Source: Candidatus Uhrbacteria bacterium | GTDB taxonomy: Bacteria > Patescibacteriota > Patescibacteriia > UBA9934 > GWF2-40-263 | Reading direction: 5' to 3' | Length of the DNA: 5,215 nucleotides | NCBI GenBank assembly: GCA_903831335.1 | Contig: CAIKXH010000144.1 | Location: 1 to 5,215 of the forward strand | Shown here: positions 1 to 4,898 of the stretch, piece by piece | How positions within the stretch are numbered: position 1 is the first letter of the stretch | Layout of the letters: each line of letters begins with the position of its first letter | Notes under the pieces: generated by a model | Database searches by the model: none | The model's input: only the letters and a program-made list of their open reading frames with translations | Told to the model about the DNA's origin: nothing | Translations under genes and position numbers: made by a program

Positions 1-218
1 GCATCATCTGATTCTGTGAGTGCACGCTTTGCACTTTCTAGATTTTTAAGTGCGGATTCATATTCGTTTCCAATACTCATCAGTTCTTTCATGCGTGCAT
101 AAGCACTCCCAACTTCTTTCAGTTTTTTTTGATCAGAAAGCACCTCAGGATCACTGAGTTTTGATTCGAGTTTTTTAAATTCCTCACGTTTGTAGTTGAA
201 TTGGGTTAGGAGGTCCAT
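1..218 (-). CDS. prfA: Peptide chain release factor 1, N-terminal part (cut by window edge)
   Basis: Class I release factor: it reads UAA and UAG in the ribosomal A site and triggers peptide release. Only the first 72 complete codons lie in the window; the GGQ and PxT motifs would be beyond the left edge. The visible part is the charged, alpha-helical N-terminal domain of RF1/RF2 proteins. A segment at residues 21-31 (LSDPEVLSDQK) matches the family pattern, followed by a helix rich in Lys and Glu. RF1 rather than RF2 is favoured by this segment and by position: prfA directly behind rpmE is a common bacterial order. The ATG at 216-218 is the natural start. No Shine-Dalgarno sequence precedes it; a small hairpin lies 9 nt upstream. 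It is probably transcribed from the rpmE promoter by readthrough of the terminator at 279-311, because I see no good promoter of its own. Confidence 0.85.
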   Translation of the reverse strand, partial: MDLLTQFNYKREEFKKLESKLSDPEVLSDQKKLKEVGSAYARMKELMSIGNEYESALKNLESAKRALTESDD

Positions 219-227
219 ATTTTGTAG

Positions 228-249
228 GAGAGGGTCTTGACCCTTTCTC
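228..249 (-). promoter_or_regulatory. Small hairpin just upstream of the prfA start
   Basis: On the minus strand the RNA can form GAG, a 2-nt AA bulge, AGGGT, loop CAAG, ACCCT, CTC: an 8-bp stem with a tetraloop. Its 3' side ends 9 nt before the prfA ATG, so it occupies the ribosome-landing area. No U-tract follows, so it is not a terminator. A role in prfA translation or in protecting a processed end after the upstream terminator is inference. Confidence 0.35.
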
Positions 250-278
250 AAGATCGATTACGCAGATAATAGTAACAC

Positions 279-311
279 AAAAGCGTCTTCCGGGAACGGA
301 GAGACGCTTTT
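279..311 (-). terminator. Intrinsic terminator between rpmE and prfA
   Basis: A perfect 10-bp stem pairs 279-288 with 302-311 (AAAAGCGTCT / AGACGCTTTT). Beyond a bulged base at 301 it continues with four pairs (289-292 with 297-300) closed by a GGAA loop (TTCC in the minus-strand RNA). The structure begins 12 nt after the rpmE stop codon. In the minus-strand RNA the 3' arm ends in UUUU followed by GUGUU, a short U-tract. It should end or attenuate rpmE transcription before prfA. The T-run on the plus side means it could also work in the opposite direction. Confidence 0.8.
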
Positions 312-323
312 TAACTTCAAAAG

Positions 324-608
324 CTATTTTTCTGCTTTTGCAGCTTTGGTTTTCTTGATGATCGCGCGCTTTTCTTTCTTTACTTTCTTTCCTGTTGCCG
401 TTGTTGCTTTCAATGTAGCGCGTTCTGTAAACTTTTCTACACGACGAGCTGTGTCCATGAGCTTTTGCTTTCCTGTGTAGAATGGGTGGCAAGCCGCACA
501 TAATTCCACTTGGATATCTTCCTTTGTGGAGCCAACTTGATAAACTGCGCCGCAGGCACAGGTAATCTTTGCATCTTTGAAATAATCTGGGTGAATTTCT
601 TTTTTCAT
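324..608 (-). CDS. rpmE: 50S ribosomal protein L31, zinc-binding type
   Basis: L31 is a small protein of the large ribosomal subunit that helps form an intersubunit bridge near the central protuberance. The N-terminus ([10 protein letters not shown]) and the HPFYTGKQK motif at residues 41-49 are diagnostic. Four cysteines, C17, C19, C37 and C40, form the zinc site of the C+ type; this is the zinc-replete paralogue rather than YkgM-like RpmE2. The conserved core ends near residue 63. Residues 64-94 are an extra Lys/Ala/Thr-rich basic tail; E. coli L31 is about 70 residues. The tail probably contacts rRNA (inference). The ATG at 606-608 aligns exactly with family starts. No Shine-Dalgarno sequence is visible just upstream. 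A good promoter lies at 651-679 and a terminator follows at 279-311; prfA is next on the same strand. Confidence 0.97.
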   Translation of the reverse strand: MKKEIHPDYFKDAKITCACGAVYQVGSTKEDIQVELCAACHPFYTGKQKLMDTARRVEKFTERATLKATTATGKKVKKEKRAIIKKTKAAKAEK

Positions 609-650
609 AGGTTTTTGAACGCTTTGTATACGCTCGATTAATATGGCCGG

Positions 651-679
651 AGTTTAGCAGGGACTTGAAAAAAGGTCAA
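651..679 (-). promoter_or_regulatory. Sigma70-type promoter for rpmE (-prfA)
   Basis: On the minus strand, TTGACC (674-679; 5 of 6 to consensus) is separated by exactly 17 nt from TAAACT (651-656; 4 of 6). The predicted transcription start near 644 gives a 5' leader of about 36 nt before the rpmE ATG. It interlocks with the divergent queA promoter at 665-693. Confidence 0.6.
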
Positions 680-693
680 GAATCCGCTATGTT
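665..693 (+). promoter_or_regulatory. Promoter candidate for queA, predicting a leaderless mRNA
   Basis: TTGAAA (665-670; 5 of 6) and TATGTT (688-693; 4 of 6) are 17 nt apart. The -10 element ends only 9 nt before the queA ATG at 703, so transcription would start about 0-3 nt before the start codon. This fits the absence of any Shine-Dalgarno sequence upstream of queA. Its -35 lies inside the spacer of the rpmE promoter, so the two divergent polymerases cannot bind together. Confidence 0.5.
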
Positions 694-702
694 TCTCAAG
701 TT

Positions 703-1788
703 ATGTCTACCCCCATTTCCCAATTTGATTATCATCTTCCCAAAGAGCGAATTGCTCAGCATTCTGTAGAACCGCGGGATTCTTCGAAGTTGATGTTGCT
801 TGATCGAACAACGGGTGAAATCGAGCATAAGCATTTTTACGACATTGTTGATGAGCTTAATGCTGGGGATGTTTTGGTTTTTAATGATACGAAAGTCTTT
901 CGGGCTAGGTTAGAAGGGAGAAGTCGAGAAGTCGAGAATGGGGAAGGAAAGAAGATAGAAGTTTTTTTGTTGCGATGTGTCTCGAACGTGAGTGTGTCTC
1001 ATTCTGTTTGGCAGGCATTGTTGCGACCCGGAAAGAAAGTTCAGGTTGGCGATGTGATTGAAATTGGAGATGCAGGGGATGGTCGCGACCATCCCGTACG
1101 AATCATCGTCCGTGAGAAACACGAAGACGGTGTTGCGCTCCTCGAGTTTCCCATGGATGAAATGAGTGTCTTGTCGTTTACAGACACACACGGCTCCATT
1201 CCTATTCCTCCGTATGTTGACGAGGTGCCTGATGATGCAAACAAATATCAAACGATTTACGCGCGTGAAGTTGGATCAGTTGCGGCGCCAACAGCGGGAT
1301 TTCATTTTACACAAGAGTTACTCGATAAGATAAAAGCGAAAGGCATTGAAATAGTATTCGTAACGCTTCATGTTGGAATCGGAACGTTTCGACCTGTGCA
1401 AACAGAAACGATTGAGGAGCATGTTATGCATGCGGAGTTTGTCACAATCTCAAAAGAGACTGCGCAGCAAATTAATCGTGCAAAAAAAGAGGGAAGACGC
1501 GTCATTGCTGTTGGAACAACAACCGTGCGCAGTCTTGAGGGAGCTGCGATGTTGTCGGGAGGAAAACTTCCAGAAGAATTTTCCGGTGACGTGAACATGT
1601 TTATCAAACCCGGATTCGAATTTTGTGTGATCAATGCCCTCATCACAAATTTTCATTTACCAAAATCAACGTTGCTTGTATTGGTTAGTGCACTTGCTGG
1701 TCGAGAACATATTTTGCACGCATACGAAGAAGCTGTGCGCGATCAGTATCGATTTTTTTCTTTCGGGGATGCAATGTTTATCCGATAA
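703..1788 (+). CDS. queA: S-adenosylmethionine:tRNA ribosyltransferase-isomerase
   Basis: QueA transfers and isomerises the ribosyl part of S-adenosylmethionine onto 7-aminomethyl-7-deazaguanine in the anticodon wobble position of tRNAs for Asp, Asn, His and Tyr, giving epoxyqueuosine. It is cytosolic. The 361 residues match the usual length (about 340-360). Family landmarks appear in order: FDYHLP at 8-13, FNDTKVFRARL at 60-70, LRPGKK at 107-112, the GSVAAPTAGFHFT block at 191-203, TLHVGIGTF at 221-229, VGTTTVRSLE at 270-279, TNFHLPKSTL at 315-324, and a terminal YRFFSFGDAMFI. The ATG at 703 puts the FDYxLP motif at the normal distance. There is no Shine-Dalgarno sequence; a promoter candidate ends 9 nt upstream. 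The gene stands alone, with no other queuosine gene nearby, and is convergent with the YecM-like gene. No strong plus-strand terminator follows it. Confidence 0.97.
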   Translation: MSTPISQFDYHLPKERIAQHSVEPRDSSKLMLLDRTTGEIEHKHFYDIVDELNAGDVLVFNDTKVFRARLEGRSREVENGEGKKIEVFLLRCVSNVSVSHSVWQALLRPGKKVQVGDVIEIGDAGDGRDHPVRIIVREKHEDGVALLEFPMDEMSVLSFTDTHGSIPIPPYVDEVPDDANKYQTIYAREVGSVAAPTAGFHFTQELLDKIKAKGIEIVFVTLHVGIGTFRPVQTETIEEHVMHAEFVTISKETAQQINRAKKEGRRVIAVGTTTVRSLEGAAMLSGGKLPEEFSGDVNMFIKPGFEFCVINALITNFHLPKSTLLVLVSALAGREHILHAYEEAVRDQYRFFSFGDAMFIR

Positions 1789-1812
1789 AAAAAACAGAAC
1801 TAGTTGTTCTGT
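1787..1812 (-). terminator. Intrinsic terminator for the YecM-like gene
   Basis: A perfect 7-bp stem (1794-1800 with 1806-1812, ACAGAAC / GTTCTGT) closes a 5-nt loop. Read on the minus strand it is followed by eight consecutive T (1794 to 1787, the first belonging to the stem), the classic rho-independent layout. It starts 7 nt after the stop codon of the YecM-like gene. The T-tract complements the last two bases of the queA stop codon, so the two convergent genes share this DNA. On the plus strand the hairpin has no U-tract, so it should not terminate queA efficiently. Confidence 0.8.
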
Positions 1813-1818
1813 AAGAAG

Positions 1819-2334
1819 TCATTTCATTTCATCACGAATGATTTTCTTGATGAGAGGTTCTGGTTCAAGGCGCACCTTGAATCCGTTTTCGAGTGTGGTG
1901 TCGTAGGTTTTGTGGTGTGCATGACCGCTTGGAGTGAAACGTGTTCCGTTTCGTTCGACAAGTTCGACCATGTTTTCCGCTGTGAAGAAGGCTGGATAGA
2001 TTTCGATATGATCGAATCTACCATCTTGGCTCCCGTCCGGTTTTTGGTCTGAAAGCTCAAGATACCAAATGTCGCCGAAGGATGTTCGAACAGCAGACGG
2101 AAGCTTGATGATCGCAACACGACGTCCTGAAATGATTGATTGGTACATGAACGAATCAGCTCTCTCAAAGAGGTGTCGAATATGTTCAAACTCGTGTGAA
2201 GAGATGCATTTGTACCCAAGATGATCTGCAAGAGCTGCAAAACGAAGATCATAGGCCCAGCGATTGAATTGTTCAATGCTGGGTTTTGCGGCGTGCATGA
2301 AAGCTTCGGCGGTTTCAAACATGGATCCCCCCAT
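1819..2334 (-). CDS. YecM-like protein of the VOC (glyoxalase/dioxygenase) fold
   Basis: It resembles E. coli YecM, a protein of unknown function with a vicinal-oxygen-chelate fold. Matches as I recall the family: EHIRHL at 50-55 against the HISLR region, IISGRRVAIIKL at 67-78, WYLEL at 90-94, a charged loop, then DHIEIY at 108-113, and a C-terminal VRLEPEPLIKKIIRDE. H51, H109 and E157 occupy positions that hold metal ligands in VOC enzymes, so a metal site is plausible (inference); the substrate is unknown. Length is 171 residues against about 188 for E. coli YecM. The start is uncertain. The ATG at 2334 has no Shine-Dalgarno sequence but sits 10 nt from a TATATT box. An in-frame ATG at 2322 (167 residues) is preceded by GGGGGGA at good spacing. 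The gene is convergent with queA, divergent from yadG, and has its own terminator. No signal peptide or membrane segment is visible. Confidence 0.8.
   Translation of the reverse strand: MGGSMFETAEAFMHAAKPSIEQFNRWAYDLRFAALADHLGYKCISSHEFEHIRHLFERADSFMYQSIISGRRVAIIKLPSAVRTSFGDIWYLELSDQKPDGSQDGRFDHIEIYPAFFTAENMVELVERNGTRFTPSGHAHHKTYDTTLENGFKVRLEPEPLIKKIIRDEMK
2327..2332 (-). promoter_or_regulatory. Shine-Dalgarno-like G-run that could select the internal start of the YecM-like gene
   Basis: Six consecutive G on the minus strand are followed by ATCC and the in-frame ATG at 2320-2322. Pairing with the anti-Shine-Dalgarno sequence would need one G-U wobble. The G-run lies inside the longer reading frame that starts at 2334, so it matters only if the shorter start is used. 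Confidence 0.4.
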
Positions 2335-2344
2335 GAAAAGAACG

Positions 2345-2373
2345 AATATATTTTCATCCTTGTCTGAAATGAA
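2345..2373 (-). promoter_or_regulatory. Weak promoter candidate for the YecM-like gene
   Basis: TATATT (2345-2350; 5 of 6) lies 10 nt before the ATG at 2334. The hexamer 17 nt further upstream, TTCATT (2368-2373), matches the -35 consensus in only three positions. If used, the mRNA would begin within about 4 nt of the first ATG. A perfect TTGACA occurs at 2379-2384 but is 28 nt from this box; at 17 nt it faces only AAGGAT (2356-2361). Confidence 0.3.
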
Positions 2374-2396
2374 GATGGTGTCAAATTTGGAGGAGG

Positions 2397-2432
2397 ATGA
2401 ATTGCCCGTGCACTCATCTTGCCGTACACTAG
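2397..2432 (+). other. Possible 11-codon leader ORF upstream of yadG
   Basis: ATG at 2397-2399 opens a short frame (MNCPCTHLAVH) ending in TAG at 2430-2432, 57 nt before the yadG start. It is preceded by GGAGGAGG (2389-2396), the best Shine-Dalgarno match in the window; the first GGAGG has a short 3-nt spacing. No homologue is recognised. It could be a translated leader peptide or a chance occurrence of a purine run before an ATG. The rest of the 2335-2489 intergenic region holds only weak promoter-like elements: possible yadG -10 boxes TATTAC (2471-2476) and TACATT (2474-2479) without a convincing -35. No terminator or repeat was seen. Confidence 0.25.
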
Positions 2433-2489
2433 TTATCTCATCTGAAAAATTTACGTTCCTCTTCAGTCTTTATTACATTCATTGCCTCT

Positions 2490-3221
2490 ATGGCCCTCGC
2501 ATTATCCATCAACAATTTAGAAAAAACCTACGCAACGGGAACAAAGGCGCTGAAAGGTGTTTCGTTTGATGTGGCAGAGGGGGAACTATTTGCTCTGCTT
2601 GGTGCAAACGGTGCGGGAAAAACAACACTCATTGGAATTCTGACAGGGCTTGTAAAGAAAACAGACGGAAGCGCAACGGTGTTTGGAATCGATCTTGATA
2701 AAGAACCGGAAAAAGTGAGAAGCATGATTGGAGTTGTTCCACAGGAATTTAATTTTAGTATTTTTGAAAAAGTCCTTGATATTGTTGTTGATGCTGCGGG
2801 ATATTATGGAATCCCTCGGAGTGAAGCAGTTCCTCGCGCAGAACAAATTTTGAAAGACCTTGGTCTTTTTGAAAAACGCAACGCTGTTTCTCGTACGCTC
2901 TCTGGTGGAATGAAACGTCGATTACTCATCGCGCGCGCACTTGTGCATCAACCAAAGTTGTTGCTTCTTGATGAGCCATCAGCTGGCGTGGATGTTGAGT
3001 TGCGTCGTGAGATGTGGGAGTTTGTGCAAAAATTAAATGCAGCCGGGACAACGATTATTCTCACCACACATTACCTTGAAGAAGCAGAACGTTTGTGCAA
3101 AAACGTTGTTTTGATCAAAGAAGGAATTGTTGCAGAACATGGGGATATCAAAGAGCTGATGACCAAAACAGGAGCGCATACGCTCGAAGATTTTTATTTG
3201 CATGTAAACAAACGTGTATGA
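2490..3221 (+). CDS. yadG: ABC-2 type transporter ATP-binding protein, YadG family
   Basis: This is the ATPase of a two-gene ABC-2 exporter; it hydrolyses ATP at the cytoplasmic face of the YadH-type permease. Visible motifs: Walker A GANGAGKT at 38-45, Q-loop Q85 in VPQEFNF, signature LSGGM at 137-141, Walker B LLLLDEP at 157-163 with catalytic E162, D-loop AGVD at 165-168, and switch histidine H194. It resembles E. coli YadG through stretches such as VPQEFNF, SGGMKRRL and TTIILTTHYLEEAE. At 243 residues it is about 65 shorter than E. coli YadG as I recall it: the region after the nucleotide-binding core is missing, although the terminal LEDFYLHV still resembles the normal end. The ATG at 2490 aligns with the E. 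coli start. No Shine-Dalgarno sequence is present. The stop overlaps the yadH start by 4 bp (ATGA), indicating translational coupling. The substrate is unknown. Confidence 0.93.
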   Translation: MALALSINNLEKTYATGTKALKGVSFDVAEGELFALLGANGAGKTTLIGILTGLVKKTDGSATVFGIDLDKEPEKVRSMIGVVPQEFNFSIFEKVLDIVVDAAGYYGIPRSEAVPRAEQILKDLGLFEKRNAVSRTLSGGMKRRLLIARALVHQPKLLLLDEPSAGVDVELRREMWEFVQKLNAAGTTIILTTHYLEEAERLCKNVVLIKEGIVAEHGDIKELMTKTGAHTLEDFYLHVNKRV

Positions 3222-3988
3222 CCCGTGCAGACATTATTGGAATTCAAACCATTGTTCGAAAAGAAACACATCGGATTTTTCGTATTTGGATACAAACCAT
3301 TTTACCGTCCGTGATGACACAGTTGCTTTATTTTATTATTTTTGGTGGGTTGATTGGTTCTCAAATTGGAAATGTTGGTGGAACAAGTTACATCGTTTTT
3401 CTTGTTCCTGGACTTGTGATGATGTCTGCCATTACAAATGCGTTTTCAAATGTTGCGAGTTCATTCTTTGGGGCAAAGTTTCAAAGATCGATTGAAGAAA
3501 TTCTTGTCTCACCTATGAAACCATGGGCGATTCTCACCGGATATTTGAGTGGGGGAGTTGTGCGCGGAATGGTTGTTGGGTTTGCGGTGTTTTTGGTCTC
3601 TGCATTTTTTACACCCGTACACATCGATCATCCATTTTTGTTTTTTTATTTTCTGTTGATTACGTGTGTGATTTTTTCCGCACTCGGGTTCTTTAATGGA
3701 ATGTTTGCAAAAAAGTTTGATGATGTCGGACTCATTCCAACATTCGTTCTCACACCTCTCACATATCTCGGTGGAGTGTTTTATAGCATCACCCTTCTTC
3801 CGCCATTTTGGAGAATGGTGAGTTACGCAAACCCAATCGTGTACATGATTGATGGATTCCGTTATGGGTTCTCAAGTGTGTCGAGTACACCCGTTTTAAC
3901 AAGTGCGATCATTTTAACGCTTGTTGCGGTTGGAGCGATCATGATCGATCTCCATTTGGTCAAAAAAGGATACGGATTGAAATCGTAA
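3218..3988 (+). CDS. yadH: ABC-2 type transporter permease, YadH family
   Basis: This is the membrane subunit of the exporter energised by the preceding ATPase. With the start at 3218 the protein is 256 residues, the same length as E. coli YadH as I recall it. The open frame extends further upstream, but the ATG at 3218 overlaps the yadG stop and aligns with the family N-terminus. Landmarks: KETHRIFRIWIQT at 15-27, YFIIFGGLIGS at 38-48, PGLVMMSAITNAF at 64-76, SSFFGAKFQRSIEE at 81-94, FDDVGLIPTFVLTPLTYLGG around 167-186 and NPIVYMIDGFRYGF at 205-218. About six hydrophobic segments are apparent, near 23-46, 57-80, 106-133, 138-162, 170-192 and 226-247, consistent with ABC2_membrane topology. 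E. coli YadH has no established substrate, so none is assigned. ddl follows after 3 nt, so the gene is the middle of a three-gene operon. Confidence 0.95.
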   Translation: MTRADIIGIQTIVRKETHRIFRIWIQTILPSVMTQLLYFIIFGGLIGSQIGNVGGTSYIVFLVPGLVMMSAITNAFSNVASSFFGAKFQRSIEEILVSPMKPWAILTGYLSGGVVRGMVVGFAVFLVSAFFTPVHIDHPFLFFYFLLITCVIFSALGFFNGMFAKKFDDVGLIPTFVLTPLTYLGGVFYSITLLPPFWRMVSYANPIVYMIDGFRYGFSSVSSTPVLTSAIILTLVAVGAIMIDLHLVKKGYGLKS

Positions 3989-3991
3989 TGT

Positions 3992-4867
3992 ATGCGCATC
4001 GCCATCATCACCGGCGGAGAAACAGGCGAACGTGAAGTTTCGATTGCGTCCGCAAAAAATGTTACGAGCGCGATTGGGTTTGCAGAACATGAGACGTTTA
4101 TATTCCCAGAAGATCATTCGAAATTCATCGATCATGCATCGAATTTCGATCTTGTGATTCCTGTGATTCATGGCAGGGGTGGAGAAGATGGTTCTGTGCA
4201 GCAACTTTGCGAATCGCTTGGTCTCCCGTTTTTATTTTCACCCATTGAGGCGCACAAGATTGGAATCGATAAAGTTTTGACAAAGGAATTTGTGACGCGT
4301 GCGGAAATCAAGATTGCAAAACAGTTCTCGAGAACGAACGCAATTTTTCCTGTGTTTGTAAAACCACGCTTTGGCGGATCATCGGTTCATACAGCACGTA
4401 TCGAGCGCGCAGAAGATCTCGAAAAGCTTCTCGAGAATGCGCCCGACGAGATAATGATCGAAGAAGCTGTATCGGGTCGAGAATTCACTGTTGGAGTTAT
4501 CGAACAAAATCCCGGAGATCCAGAAGCGTTGCCTGTGGTTGAGATCGTTTCGAGAAACAAGTTTTTCGACTATGAAAGTAAATATAGTGCAGATCATCTT
4601 GCAAACGAGATCTGTCCGGCATGGATCGATGGGGTGCTCTCGAGGGCTCTACAAAATGCTGCGATTGCCGCGCACACCTTGATTGGTGCATCACACATCT
4701 CGCGGTCGGATTTTATCGTAACAAACGTGGGTGAAATCTATTTTCTCGAGATCAACACGATTCCCGGACTGACGGATACATCACTCATCCCAAAAATGCT
4801 CAAACAGGCGAATATTGATTTTTCGGGCCTTTTAGAGAAATGGTGTCGAAATACAAAGGATTCTTGA
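3992..4867 (+). CDS. ddl: D-alanine--D-alanine ligase
   Basis: Ddl joins two D-alanines with ATP to make the dipeptide that ends the peptidoglycan stem. It is a cytosolic ATP-grasp enzyme. Motifs: GGETGEREVS at 8-17, HGRGGEDGSVQ at 60-70, GIDK with K94, VKPRFGGSS at 123-131, EAVSGREFTVGV at 158-169, FFDYESKY at 191-198, SRSDF at 237-241 and FLEINTIPGLT at 251-261. By alignment to E. coli DdlB, E13, S130 and Y198 match the triad E15/S150/Y216; R238, E253 and N255 match R255, E270 and N272. The KY pair on the omega loop favours D-Ala over D-lactate. At 291 residues it is compact: K94 to K124 spans 30 residues against 47 in DdlB, so the linker before the ATP-grasp core is short. The gene begins 3 nt after yadH and has no clear Shine-Dalgarno sequence, suggesting coupling. 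No terminator follows; its stop codon lies inside the -35 of the rpsB promoter. Confidence 0.95.
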   Translation: MRIAIITGGETGEREVSIASAKNVTSAIGFAEHETFIFPEDHSKFIDHASNFDLVIPVIHGRGGEDGSVQQLCESLGLPFLFSPIEAHKIGIDKVLTKEFVTRAEIKIAKQFSRTNAIFPVFVKPRFGGSSVHTARIERAEDLEKLLENAPDEIMIEEAVSGREFTVGVIEQNPGDPEALPVVEIVSRNKFFDYESKYSADHLANEICPAWIDGVLSRALQNAAIAAHTLIGASHISRSDFIVTNVGEIYFLEINTIPGLTDTSLIPKMLKQANIDFSGLLEKWCRNTKDS

Positions 4868-4892
4868 CGTATTGTCTGAATTTCCTTATACT
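4864..4892 (+). promoter_or_regulatory. Strong sigma70-type promoter for rpsB
   Basis: TTGACG (4864-4869; 5 of 6) and TATACT (4887-4892; 5 of 6) are separated by exactly 17 nt, the best promoter in the window. The -35 box contains the ddl stop codon (4865-4867). The predicted start near A4899 gives a leader of about 96 nt, much longer than for other genes here. Confidence 0.8.
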
Positions 4893-4898
4893 CCCGAC

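Noticed and set aside
910..1251. Minus-strand open frame inside queA
   Set aside because: It is antisense to well-conserved QueA codons and has no recognisable domain; a shadow frame.
2379..2384. Perfect -35 hexamer TTGACA on the minus strand upstream of the YecM-like gene
   Set aside because: At 17 nt it faces only AAGGAT, a poor -10, and the better TATATT box is 28 nt away. Kept only as a note in the promoter entry.
1824..2429. 201-codon open frame on the minus strand
   Set aside because: It overlaps the YecM-like gene in another frame, shows no family motif, and its residue composition is unlike a real protein.
3095..3217. N-terminal extension of the yadH reading frame by 41 codons
   Set aside because: It overlaps the conserved end of yadG, is Cys/Arg-rich and unlike YadH; the ATG at 3218 gives the family length and an ATGA overlap.
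3936..3947. 12-bp palindrome CGATCATGATCG
   Set aside because: It lies inside yadH coding sequence and reflects the Ile-Met-Ile-Asp codons; no matching operator elsewhere.
3988..3990. ATG overlapping the yadH stop (TAATG)
   Set aside because: It is out of frame with ddl; the true ddl start is the ATG at 3992, which begins the conserved N-terminal strand.
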